A stretch of 64,000 nucleotides of DNA, from NCBI GenBank assembly GCA_024695285.1, contig JAILIM010000031.1, forward strand, positions 30,820 through 94,819, read 5' to 3'. The notes under the pieces were generated by a model. The model was not told where the DNA came from. It was given only the letters and a program-made list of their open reading frames with translations, and did no database searches. Position 1 is the stretch's first letter. Each line of letters opens with the position of its first letter. Position numbers and translations under genes: made by a program. Positions 54,593 to 63,114 of this stretch are shown here, one piece after another. Source of the stretch: Bacteroidales bacterium (GTDB taxonomy: Bacteria > Bacteroidota > Bacteroidia > Bacteroidales > UBA932).

Positions 54593-56671
54593 CTATGCGT
54601 AGGCGTGCATCCCCCCGAGAAACAAGTTGACACCGAAATATGTGGTCAGGACGCACAGGAAAGCCAGAAGGCAGAAGGCGTGGAAGAAACGCGGCCTCCT
54701 GAAAGGCTTCAGCAGAGCCCCGTGGAGGGCACATGAATACACCAGGAACGTGACCAGTGCCCAGGTCTCCTTAGGGTCCCAGCTCCAGTAGTTTCCCCAG
54801 GAGATATTTGCCCATACAGCACCGAGAAACGTGCCGCATACAAGCAGGAACACGGCCGGATACAGCATGACAAGGCTTATATCCTTAAGCCTGGATGATA
54901 CGTCCAGCGGTACGGCGAGCCCAAGGATGCCATTCAGGGCCACCAGCCCCAGCATCGTGTATGAAAGCATCATCGTGAGCACGTGGACGGACAGAAGGGG
55001 AGACTGGAGAACAGGCATCAGGTGGGTGATCTGCGGATTGGCACCGGCAAGAGAGGCCATGAGCATGGTGAAGCCTGCCAGGATGAATCCCATCGGAAAA
55101 ACCAGGGGAATCTTTTTCCAGAGGATAACCATGCCCAGCGATGAGAGCCACGCCATCAGCATCATGACGCAGTAGCTGCCCGCAAATGGCGCGTGGCCGG
55201 AAACGTACCAGCGCAGAGCGAGTACGGCTGTCAGGTATAAAAAGAGAATAATCCCCATTGCGGCGGAGGCAATGCTGATTATGCGGGGAAGCTTCCTTCC
55301 TCTGGAAAGGGATATCCCCATCCATACAAAAAGGATAAGCCCCCAGGTGATGGAAAGCATAAACGGGACCATCGGACGGGACAAGCGGTTGTATGCCTTC
55401 TCCGCGCGGACCTTTGCAGGGGACGGCAATACCGGCCCGGCCACCTTCACCTGATAATCACGTATCTTTCCTGCGATATGCTTGACCTCGTCCCAATCTT
55501 CTTCACGGACGGACCGCTCCACTACGTCCATCACTTTCCTTATGAACACCCAGCGGTCGTAGTCGTCGATTACTTCCTCAGGCAGCATTTCGTTGCAGTC
55601 GTACCACCGCACAAAGCCTGTCGGGTCGGCGACAGGATAAAGCTTCAGGGCATCCCCGGAAGCGACGCTCCGGAGGATGAACTCCTTCTCGGCCTCTTTT
55701 GCAGTCCCGCGGTCCTTCGCCTTCAGCTTGAAAGGGATGTCCCGCCACCAGTCATAATAGAACAGCCAGCCGGTGACCACCTGGCAGGCGTCGCAGTCTT
55801 CCCGGCGGGGTTTGCCATATGCCTTCAGCGTATAATCCCTGGCCAGGGTTTCAAAGGGGCAGATGCGGTCGTTGTAATACACATACAGATCTGCAAAACA
55901 CTCCGCAACATCCGGTGGCAAAGCCTTTGGCCGGGTCCGGGCGATGGCGTCAGCGGGTGAGGCGGGCAGAAGGAGCAGCAGGAATACGGATGACTGGACA
56001 AGCCTCTTCAGCGTCTTCCTGAAAGCCGTGTTGCGCTGAAAGAAGAATCCCACGAGCGATATAAGCAGTAGGGCGTACCCCGTGTAGGTGACAGCTGTTC
56101 CCAGGGGGTCGTGGTTGATGCTCAGTACGGAAGAACGACCGTCGAACCCGGACTGGAAAAACCGGTAGCCTTCTATACGCGCAATATGGTTCATGGATAT
56201 TTCGTAGGTGGCCTCTCCGGCCCGTATCCTGCTCCGGTAGTCCGAAGCCGCCTGCGATCCGGAATAATACAGCACCTCGAACTCTTCCACTGTGACAGGA
56301 CAAGGAAGGGGCCGCTCCTGTCCGTCATCCCTGATCCAGGTGGTGACGGTTTCCTTTTCCGGAAGATACACCCGCCCCTGTTCTCCTGTCAGGTGCGTCA
56401 GCAAGGCCCCTCCCAGGATTACCGCGAAGGACAGGTGCAGAAGAAGGGTCCAGAAACGCCTTGCCGCCCCCCTGGAGACCAGAAGACAGATTCCGCCCAG
56501 CACAATCGTACCCCATAGGACGAATACGGCAGGATTGTGATACACCCACCGGAAAGCGGCGTCTGAACCCCGGGCCTTTTCAAGGACAGTGGCAACCATC
56601 ATCGCAAGGATGACGGCTGCCAAGGTCCCGAAGCCTATGATGGTCAGGAGACGGTTCCTCCTACCGGACAT
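54593..56671 (-). CDS. Fused ResB-CcsA cytochrome c synthase (system II)
   Basis: 692 aa. N-terminal half has ResB-like membrane helices (about 10-30, 47-65, 75-92, 198-215) around a soluble periplasmic domain (EEFEVLYYSGSQAASDY...). C-terminal half (about 440-692) is CcsA with the tryptophan-rich heme-handling motif WGNYWSWDPKETWALVTFLVYS and His residues in flanking helices. It ligates heme to CxxCH motifs on the outer face of the inner membrane. Its ATG overlaps the stop of the di-heme protein gene (TGATG), which contains two such motifs and is its obvious client. Confidence 0.92.
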   Translation of the reverse strand: MSGRRNRLLTIIGFGTLAAVILAMMVATVLEKARGSDAAFRWVYHNPAVFVLWGTIVLGGICLLVSRGAARRFWTLLLHLSFAVILGGALLTHLTGEQGRVYLPEKETVTTWIRDDGQERPLPCPVTVEEFEVLYYSGSQAASDYRSRIRAGEATYEISMNHIARIEGYRFFQSGFDGRSSVLSINHDPLGTAVTYTGYALLLISLVGFFFQRNTAFRKTLKRLVQSSVFLLLLLPASPADAIARTRPKALPPDVAECFADLYVYYNDRICPFETLARDYTLKAYGKPRREDCDACQVVTGWLFYYDWWRDIPFKLKAKDRGTAKEAEKEFILRSVASGDALKLYPVADPTGFVRWYDCNEMLPEEVIDDYDRWVFIRKVMDVVERSVREEDWDEVKHIAGKIRDYQVKVAGPVLPSPAKVRAEKAYNRLSRPMVPFMLSITWGLILFVWMGISLSRGRKLPRIISIASAAMGIILFLYLTAVLALRWYVSGHAPFAGSYCVMMLMAWLSSLGMVILWKKIPLVFPMGFILAGFTMLMASLAGANPQITHLMPVLQSPLLSVHVLTMMLSYTMLGLVALNGILGLAVPLDVSSRLKDISLVMLYPAVFLLVCGTFLGAVWANISWGNYWSWDPKETWALVTFLVYSCALHGALLKPFRRPRFFHAFCLLAFLCVLTTYFGVNLFLGGMHAYA

Positions 56672-58446
56672 CAGATTGAATTGATGAATTTCTCTACGGC
56701 AGCACGTTCCTCCTTGCTCAGTTTGTAGAACTTCTCAGCACTGCTGTATGCGTCGCTCTTCTTGGAATAGGCGTGCCACATGATTGCCTCGACAACGTTG
56801 CGGGCACGGTTGTCGTGCAGGCGGTCGCCGCGTCCGGTATTGAGCGTGGACAGTCCCCGTCCCCAGAGGGGAGTGGTGCGGCACCAGGTCCCGTGGATGT
56901 CGTTTATCATCCAAAGACGATGCTGAATGAAGTCAGAATAGGGCCAGATGGTCTGATGGGCATAGCGGGGAAGGGGCTTCTTGCCATTCATGGCAGGAGA
57001 CCAGTAATTGTCGTCGCCTGTTGTCCAGGATGGCCTGTGGCAGGTGGCGCAACCCATTTCGGTGAACAGCTGTTTTCCCTTCTGCACATCAGGATCGTTC
57101 AGGTTGCGTGCACGGGGGATAGCCAGTCCGCGGTGCCATACCATGAAATCATAGTACTCGTCCGCTGTCATCTCCGGTTCGAAATTGTGGTAGGGGTTGT
57201 CGAACTGATTGGTCTTGGGACTCAGCAGGGCAAGCACCGCTTCAGCGATCTCAGCATCCGTGACGGTGCCGTTTTTGTCCACATCAACATAATACGGAGA
57301 CTCCTTTCCTTCTTTGCGTATGGCTGCGATGACATCCTTGTTCTGCGACATGGCGGTTGCCCAGGCCACGGTGGTGTAGAGGAACGGACGGTCCGGGCGG
57401 GAGACGTTGGTGATGTTCCAGATGGCGTTGGCTCCGGCTCCGTCCTGCAGGGTTCCGCGGGTCATTGCGTAGGTGAACTTCTTGAGCAGTTTTCCGCCCA
57501 TGTAGGCATCACGCTCATAATAGTTGCCGTCGGCGTCGTATCCGGCACCGTTCACGCCGGCCTGCCAGTTATGGTAGTATGCGCTAGGTGCGAAGTCCCC
57601 GGAGGACTTGTCCCAGAATGCCGGATTGAGTTCCACATATTTGGCTTCCTCGGCATACTGCGCCTTTATGGCCTCCTGGGGGATTGCGTCGATCAGGCCG
57701 GTCCCCGGGATGCCGATGGTGCTCTCCAGGCGGAATCCCACCTGGTTGCCTTTCGTCCTGGCGGTCTCATAAGGTGTGGGGACTGTGTTGAACGCGCTCT
57801 CGGGTATGGTCAGCTCCGGATAGATGAGGCTGTATTTTTCTCCGTCCGGGAAGGTCATCGGAAGGCCGCTCTCCATAGCCGTGACGGGGATCCAGTTGAT
57901 TTTGATCTGCTCCTCGTCGATTGGCGGAAGGAAGGGGGCCTCCGCCATTGTCTGCGGCATACCGGTCACCTCGGCCACATAAGGCCCGTCGTTGGGGTTG
58001 TCTGCATTCTGGTGGTAGATGACCAGCAGATAGCCGTTCCCGAATGCATCGGAGCCGTTTGCCCTGTAGGCGTTCTTCCACTGTCCGTGTCCGTAGCCGG
58101 GATGGCAGTCCAGGCAGGATTTGCGGACGGCCGCCGGACCGCGCCCCTTGAATGGAGCCTGGTTCACGGTCACGTTGCGCTCGAAGAAGGCCTCTCCGTG
58201 GTTGAAAGCTGCGTCCAGCCCCATCCGCTCAACGGCGGGGGTGGGATCTTCATAAGAGCCTGGCGCAATGTTGCTGGTGGTCCCCAATTCTCCACCTGGG
58301 AACCATTCTTCGGCTGAAAAACTGCCGACTGCCTGTCCAACGTACTTCGCGTCGGATTCCTTCGCTCCGGAGGCCGGGTCGATGTTCCGTTCGCAAGAGA
58401 CGAGTAAGGCAGTCAGCAGACAAACAATAAACAGAAGTCTTTTCAT
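56671..58446 (-). CDS. Di-heme oxidoreductase-like lipoprotein (DUF1111)
   Basis: 591 aa. Lipobox LLVSC (Cys 18). Two c-type heme sites: KSCLDCHPGYGHG (about residue 113) and GCATCHRPSW (about 467), and the DUF1111 conserved parts AAFNHGEAFFERNV, GFRLESTIGIPGTGLIDAIP and TTPLWGRGLSTLNTGRGDRLHDNRARNVVEAIMWH. DUF1111 (DHOR) proteins are relatives of MauG/cytochrome c peroxidases and often pair with imelysins in iron uptake. Here the imelysin gene precedes it by 21 bp. Probably oxidises or reduces iron or a heme complex at the cell surface. Confidence 0.9.
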   Translation of the reverse strand: MKRLLFIVCLLTALLVSCERNIDPASGAKESDAKYVGQAVGSFSAEEWFPGGELGTTSNIAPGSYEDPTPAVERMGLDAAFNHGEAFFERNVTVNQAPFKGRGPAAVRKSCLDCHPGYGHGQWKNAYRANGSDAFGNGYLLVIYHQNADNPNDGPYVAEVTGMPQTMAEAPFLPPIDEEQIKINWIPVTAMESGLPMTFPDGEKYSLIYPELTIPESAFNTVPTPYETARTKGNQVGFRLESTIGIPGTGLIDAIPQEAIKAQYAEEAKYVELNPAFWDKSSGDFAPSAYYHNWQAGVNGAGYDADGNYYERDAYMGGKLLKKFTYAMTRGTLQDGAGANAIWNITNVSRPDRPFLYTTVAWATAMSQNKDVIAAIRKEGKESPYYVDVDKNGTVTDAEIAEAVLALLSPKTNQFDNPYHNFEPEMTADEYYDFMVWHRGLAIPRARNLNDPDVQKGKQLFTEMGCATCHRPSWTTGDDNYWSPAMNGKKPLPRYAHQTIWPYSDFIQHRLWMINDIHGTWCRTTPLWGRGLSTLNTGRGDRLHDNRARNVVEAIMWHAYSKKSDAYSSAEKFYKLSKEERAAVEKFINSI

Positions 58447-58467
58447 AGCGCATTATTGTTTGACGAT

Positions 58468-59667
58468 CTAACTTGCGGCCTTGTTCAACTGCTCGTCAAG
58501 CTCGGAAACCGCGTCCATGGCAGCCTGGACGGCACTGTCGGCATAAATCTTGACAAAGGCGCCCCTGGACTGACAGTCTTTCAGGGCCTTGAGTGCTCCT
58601 TCCAGCTTGGACTGGATGGTTGCAGTATCGGTATATCCCAGGTCCTTGAGGAGAGTCAGGATAGATTTTGCATTGGGAGTGGAGGCGTCCCGGCCACCGT
58701 ACAGGGAGTACTGGATGGAGAGGATATTGTCGATGAAATCCTGGAAGGATTGCTCGCTGTATGGGGATTCGATGTAATTGATGTCCTCCCCTGAGTGGGC
58801 ATTGCCCATCTTGACGTCGGCAACTTCTGCGCAGATGTTGGAGCATCCTCCGACCAGGATGGTGGACAGAACTTCCTCCCAGGTCTCGAAGGAGCTGCCC
58901 AGCTTGGCGGCACCCAGCATGTTGGCTCCGTAGATTTTACCGTTGATTTCGGTCTCTGCCTCGATTTCTTCCATACGGTCCGTGTATACCTTTTCAGCAT
59001 CCGGATTCCAGGAAGCGTAGAGGCGGTAGCAGTTGTCCCGCAGGTCGCCGGCGACGGCAGTGGCATAGACCAGTTCCTGCTCACCGGTGACGTTGTATTT
59101 CGCAAATGCCTCATCGCTCTCCTTTGCCTGGAGGGCGGCCACGCTGCGGTTCTTTCCTTCGCGGAAAATGATGAACTCGATGCCGTGGAAGCCCAGCAGT
59201 TCCTGTCCGAGCTTGGCACCAGCGTAAGCAATGCCGTCCTCACCCTTCAGCATGGCCATCTGGTCGGCATTGCTGAGCGCCGTAGCGAGGGCTTCTACAT
59301 CAAGCGGCCAGGTGTCGATGTGCGGGTCGATGCCGAATGTGGTGGCGGGACCGTACAGGAAAGCTTCGGACTGCTCCCAGTATTTCCGGGCGTTGAGGAA
59401 GGTCGTGCAGATTTTGTCCAGGTCTCCCTGCGTCAGGGACTTGACTCCCTTCTGCGAGGCGGAATTCAGCGCCTGATAGAGATTCTCCGTCTCGTCTGCC
59501 AGCGCCTTGTAGGTGCTGTACACGACGTTGGGGACATAATTCTCCACTGCGGCTGCCATCTTCTGCTGGTTCTTGGTAATGCCGTTCTCAGTGGGGTTGG
59601 TTTTTTCGCATGCGACAAGCAGGGCACCTATCGCCACTGCCGTCAGTGTTTTGATAACGTACTTCAT
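58468..59667 (-). CDS. Imelysin-family lipoprotein (iron-regulated)
   Basis: 399 aa from ATG 59667; lipobox LLVAC (Cys 20). Helical bundle with the imelysin motif LLGFHGIEFIIFREG (GxHxxE). Members such as IrpA and ICMP take part in iron acquisition; the peptidase activity once assigned is not supported. Second gene of the minus-strand unit porin, imelysin, DUF1111, CcsBA. Metal or heme binding is inferred. Confidence 0.9.
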   Translation of the reverse strand: MKYVIKTLTAVAIGALLVACEKTNPTENGITKNQQKMAAAVENYVPNVVYSTYKALADETENLYQALNSASQKGVKSLTQGDLDKICTTFLNARKYWEQSEAFLYGPATTFGIDPHIDTWPLDVEALATALSNADQMAMLKGEDGIAYAGAKLGQELLGFHGIEFIIFREGKNRSVAALQAKESDEAFAKYNVTGEQELVYATAVAGDLRDNCYRLYASWNPDAEKVYTDRMEEIEAETEINGKIYGANMLGAAKLGSSFETWEEVLSTILVGGCSNICAEVADVKMGNAHSGEDINYIESPYSEQSFQDFIDNILSIQYSLYGGRDASTPNAKSILTLLKDLGYTDTATIQSKLEGALKALKDCQSRGAFVKIYADSAVQAAMDAVSELDEQLNKAAS

Positions 59668-59689
59668 AGTGTTTTTTTTTGTTGATGGT

Positions 59690-60937
59690 TTATCGTTTGA
59701 AAAACGCCATATATGTGACACCCAGGCTGATGGAAGGCTCCGGATTGTAGGGCGCTTTCAGGAACCTGCGGGAGTACTCACCCTTTACCGCTATCTGGGG
59801 AATCGGGAACCAGTTGAATCCGGCGGCAATCCTGTGCCTGTCGGTAAATGGATAGTCCTGCTGGTCCGGGGACGGGATGTAACTGTCATAATATTCGTAT
59901 CTGCCGAAGAGATACAGGTGGCTGTCGGAAATGCCGAACCAGGGAAGTATGTCATACCCGGCCTCCATTCCGGCTGCAAATGCCTGCTGGCCGACGGGCG
60001 TTTTCTTGTAGGGGGCGTTATTGGATGAGAGGTTTCGCTTTATGGTGGAGACCGTGGCTGCGTCTTCCACGTAGCCATAATCTGCATTTCCCCTGACTAT
60101 CAGGCGTTTCCCCTTATATGCAAAGTCCAGGGCCGTGATGATGGTACGCCCCTTCACCCCGGCATATCTGGTGTTGTGGAGGTCGTTGGGATAGGAGTTG
60201 TGCATGGCTCTGCCGTAGAAGGCGCTGAGGCCGGCACGCAGTCCTTTCAGGCTGTAATTGTCGACGCGGACAGCGCACCCCGGATTGTTTGCGACCCTGT
60301 ATTCATACGGAGACTTGACTCCATAGTGTATGAAATGGTCCCTGTCGAACATGAATCCGTCCAGTCCGGCCGTGACAAGCAGCTCATAGCGCCAGTGTTC
60401 CGTCTTTCCCCATAGGCTGATTCCCGTATCGTGCCATGTGGATGGCAGGATGGTGTATTCTCCTTCAGTGCGATAGACGGTAAAGTAGTTCAGAGGTTCA
60501 TGGGCATTATTCAGCCCACCCACCGGCACGACGATGTGTCCGGCCCTGACATTGAACTCCGGACGGAATGACTTCTGGATCCAGAACTGCTCAAGCTCGA
60601 GTTCTCCTCCTTTCTCGATTTCGGATTCCCATTCGCCGGCTTCCGTGAACTCCTTCTCCACGGCGCTGCCTGTGCCGGTGTGCTCGAACTCGACTTCGGT
60701 CTGCATGCTCCATCCCTTCCCGAAGTCATATCCTAAATATATTACAGCGTGGGGTATGTCAAAGCGGCCGTGGGAAGGGTCGTCTGCATATTCGGAAGGT
60801 CTGGAATAGCGATATACATTGTCGCTGAAGAAATTCCTTGTGTAGGCCGCTTCACCGTAGCCGCCGATCGTAAGACGCTGGGCGAAGAGGGAGAACGAAC
60901 TGGCGGTCAGAAGAATCAGAACACAAATACGTCTCAT
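59690..60937 (-). CDS. Outer-membrane porin-like protein
   Basis: 415 aa from ATG 60937 (MRRICVLILLTASSFSLFAQ, a signal peptide). Long amphipathic strands (AVIYLGYDFGKGWSMQTEVEFEH, WRYELLVTAGLDG, LYLFGRYEYYDS) and the ending GVTYMAFFKR typical of a barrel. The family resembles phosphate/anion-type 16-strand porins. It is first in the unit with imelysin and the di-heme lipoprotein and so may form the outer-membrane entry or docking site. Substrate unknown. Confidence 0.8.
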   Translation of the reverse strand: MRRICVLILLTASSFSLFAQRLTIGGYGEAAYTRNFFSDNVYRYSRPSEYADDPSHGRFDIPHAVIYLGYDFGKGWSMQTEVEFEHTGTGSAVEKEFTEAGEWESEIEKGGELELEQFWIQKSFRPEFNVRAGHIVVPVGGLNNAHEPLNYFTVYRTEGEYTILPSTWHDTGISLWGKTEHWRYELLVTAGLDGFMFDRDHFIHYGVKSPYEYRVANNPGCAVRVDNYSLKGLRAGLSAFYGRAMHNSYPNDLHNTRYAGVKGRTIITALDFAYKGKRLIVRGNADYGYVEDAATVSTIKRNLSSNNAPYKKTPVGQQAFAAGMEAGYDILPWFGISDSHLYLFGRYEYYDSYIPSPDQQDYPFTDRHRIAAGFNWFPIPQIAVKGEYSRRFLKAPYNPEPSISLGVTYMAFFKR

Positions 60938-60961
60938 TGAATGTCCTTTTTTTTTATCATG

Positions 60962-61104
60962 CAAAGTTACCCTGCGGGCGACTTCCGGACAATCCCCAAA
61001 AATGCTGATTTCTTGTCCTCCGGGCAAGATGCCATAATCTCTTTTCGCAAGAGGCAATCACTATTTATGGGGATTTGAAATAAAACCGGATAACCGTACC
61101 TTTG
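60962..61104. promoter_or_regulatory. Divergent promoters between porin operon and hemerythrin-LuxR regulator
   Basis: Minus strand TAACTTTG (60969-60962), 24 bp before the porin ATG. Plus strand TTGAAATAAAACC (61075-61087) with TACCTTTG (61097-61104), ending 4 bp before ATG 61109. The same TTGAAATAAAACC block recurs before the permease gene at 63810-63822. Confidence 0.6.
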
Positions 61105-61108
61105 CAGT

Positions 61109-61969
61109 ATGGCAAGTGAACTTAGTCCTACTATGAAAATGGCGGAACTCCTGGAAAAGGACCCGTCCCTCATCGGAGTATTTACCCGTATGGGGTTCAC
61201 CTTCGGTTATGGGGATTCCTCGGTTGCCGATGTCTGTACGGAAGCCGGAACGGATCCTGATACTTTCCTTATGATTTGCCGGGTCTATTCCCAGGATTCT
61301 TACCGGCCTACAAGGGAAGAGCTCGAAAAGGCGGACCGTTCCATCATCGTCAAATACCTCAGCCTGTCCCATAGCCACTATATGAATGTGGCCTTGAAGG
61401 ATCTGGCCGCGGGCCTCGGTCGGATGATAGTCCCCTGCGGGGATGAGACGCAACGTGTCATCTGGAAGTTTTTTACGGACTTCAAGGAAGAGCTGCAGAA
61501 GCATTTCGCTTATGAGGAAGAGTGCGTATTCCCAAATATAGGCAGCCCGGATGCGGATATCCCGGAGGAGGATCATTCCGGCGTGGAAGAGACGCTGGAA
61601 GACCTCAAGAGCCTTGTGATGAAGCATCTCCCCGCAGATGCCGACCAGCAGGAAGCTTTCAAGGTGCTCTCAGCGATAAGTTCGCTTCAGGACGATATCC
61701 GGAAGCATATTCTCCTGGAGGAGACGGCCCTGGCGTGGGATGCCGAAACGCAGGCAGACAACGCTTTGTCGCAAAGGGAAAAGGAAATCCTGTCCTGCGT
61801 GGCAAAGGGAATGCTGAACAAGGAAATAGCCGACCATCTCAACATTTCCATCCATACCGTAATCACCCACCGCAAGAACATCACCCGCAAAACGGGAATC
61901 AAAACCGTTTCAGGCCTGACTGTATATGCCCTTCTGAATAATCTGGTGGATATCCATTCCATCGAGTAG
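61109..61969 (+). CDS. Hemerythrin-domain LuxR-type transcriptional regulator
   Basis: 286 aa. Residues 1-about 75: ScdA/RIC-type N-terminal segment (MAELLEKDPSLIGVFTRMGFTF, SVADVCTEAGTDPDTF), though without the Cys pair of true ScdA. About 85-205: hemerythrin-like four-helix bundle with LSHSHYMNVALKDL, FKEELQKHFAYEEECVFP, EEDHSGVEETLEDL and MKHLP plus IRKHILLEETAL, supplying the His/Glu set for a di-iron site. About 220-280: LuxR HTH (LSQREKEILSCVAKGMLNKEIADHLNISIHTVITHRKNI). Expected to sense O2, NO or iron and act on DNA. Divergent to the porin/imelysin/cytochrome operon, its most probable target. Confidence 0.88.
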   Translation: MASELSPTMKMAELLEKDPSLIGVFTRMGFTFGYGDSSVADVCTEAGTDPDTFLMICRVYSQDSYRPTREELEKADRSIIVKYLSLSHSHYMNVALKDLAAGLGRMIVPCGDETQRVIWKFFTDFKEELQKHFAYEEECVFPNIGSPDADIPEEDHSGVEETLEDLKSLVMKHLPADADQQEAFKVLSAISSLQDDIRKHILLEETALAWDAETQADNALSQREKEILSCVAKGMLNKEIADHLNISIHTVITHRKNITRKTGIKTVSGLTVYALLNNLVDIHSIE

Positions 61970-62004
61970 CCCGCATACCGGAGGGGGTTGGAGCCAGAAC
62001 AAAA

Positions 62005-62139
62005 TCATTTTGTCTCCAGGGTCGCTGAAAGGGCGCTGATTCCGTTGTTCGAAACCTGTATTTCCACCGTGCGGCCGTCAGGGGACGCCAGGACGCAACA
62101 GGGGCTGTGGATGACGAAAGGGCCTTCAGGCGTGACGAA
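62005..62139 (-). other. Coding-like remnant downstream of flavodoxin gene
   Basis: An open frame of about 45 codons (FVTPEGPFVIHSPCCVLASP ... ISALSATLETK, stop 62007-62005) with protein-like composition but no start codon; it opens one base out of frame with the flavodoxin stop. Possibly the eroded C terminus of a lost gene. Otherwise this 170-bp gap holds nothing I can support. Confidence 0.3.
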
Positions 62140-62140
62140 C

Positions 62141-62863
62141 CTATCGGATGAAGTTCATCGCCTCCCACGGTTCGCCGTCACGACCGGGGGCAGGTTTGCC
62201 GCCGGTGGCCTTAAGCAGCCAGGCCATGTTGTTTGCCAGGGTGCGCATAGTCTGGAGGCCTTCTGAGTCCAGAGATGCCTGTCCGGGGGCAGCACCGTAG
62301 ACGATATTCCAGTACTGGGAGGTGACAACCGGCATATTCATCATCTGGAATGGCATGTTGAGCGTCTCGAAGGACGCTGTGGCACCTCCTCTGCGGCATA
62401 CGGCAACTGCTGCAGCCGGTTTGCCGGATATGCTTGCTCCGTTGGAGTAGAACGCCCGCTGGATGATGCTGAGGACGGCTCCGTTCGGCTGACCATAATA
62501 GACGGGGGAGCCCACAATCAGGGCATCAGCATCGGTAAACTTCCCGCTGATACGGTTGCAGGCATCATCGTCAAAAGCGCATTTGCCGGGGTCCCGGCGG
62601 CATTTTCCACAGGCGATGCAACCCCGGACTGCGCTATTGCCAATCCAGACAATCTCGCTGTCGATTCCGTTCTTTTCCAGCTGTTTTGCAATTTCACCCA
62701 GGGCGATGGCCGTGTTGCCCTTCTGGTGCGGGCTTCCGTTGATCATAAGTGCTTTCATGGTCTTTCCGTTATTGTTGTGTGCCAATGCTTCTACGCCGGC
62801 AGCCGACAGTAAGGCACCGCCTGCCACCATTGCCGATTTTCCTATGAAATCTCTCCGGTCCAT
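62141..62863 (-). CDS. Tat-exported flavodoxin/NADPH-dependent FMN reductase-like protein
   Basis: 240 aa from ATG 62863 (MDRRDFIGKSAMVAGGALLSA, a twin-arginine-type leader with RRDFIG). Flavodoxin-like: KALMINGSPHQKGNTAIAL (FMN phosphate loop), GSPVYYGQPNGAVLSIIQRAF (flavin-binding loop). A Cys cluster CIACGKCRRDPGKCAFDDD resembles the one in iron-sulfur flavoproteins. So the enzyme is probably folded with cofactors in the cytoplasm and then exported. Substrate unknown. Confidence 0.87.
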   Translation of the reverse strand: MDRRDFIGKSAMVAGGALLSAAGVEALAHNNNGKTMKALMINGSPHQKGNTAIALGEIAKQLEKNGIDSEIVWIGNSAVRGCIACGKCRRDPGKCAFDDDACNRISGKFTDADALIVGSPVYYGQPNGAVLSIIQRAFYSNGASISGKPAAAVAVCRRGGATASFETLNMPFQMMNMPVVTSQYWNIVYGAAPGQASLDSEGLQTMRTLANNMAWLLKATGGKPAPGRDGEPWEAMNFIR

Positions 62864-62911
62864 ATGGTAATTGTTTGACGGGTGATAAGTTAGTAACAAA
62901 TACCTGATAGG

Positions 62912-62980
62912 CTACCTGTCCATGGCTCCCTGCGCGAAAGCGCACAGGAGGGCAAGTACAATCAAGATTCGTTTTTTCAT
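62912..62980 (-). pseudogene. 22-residue signal-peptide remnant
   Basis: ATG 62980 to TAG 62914-62912 encodes MKKRILIVLALLCAFAQGAM, essentially only a signal peptide, directly upstream of the flavodoxin. It looks like the beginning of a deleted secreted protein, or an upstream leader ORF. The region 62981-63114 shows nothing further that I can support. Confidence 0.35.
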
Positions 62981-63114
62981 GCTGAAAGCTCAAAAACGTA
63001 CCAAAGATAGCACTTTTATTTCATTCCTGGAATCTTTGCGGAAGCTGGCTTCAGCAGGACAGCGTGCTTTCCGTTATTGAAGACTATGCTGTTGATGGCT
63101 TTTTGCCGGCATTG

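Noticed and set aside
56773..58317. 514-codon + strand frame over the di-heme gene
   Set aside because: Shadow of the minus-strand DUF1111 gene with both CxxCH motifs.
63016..63114. In-frame continuation past the stop of the beta-barrel gene (QKAINSIVFNNGKHAVLLKP)
   Set aside because: The barrel ends normally at FGFLFYH and TGA; the continuation has no start or family, so readthrough or a second gene is not supported.
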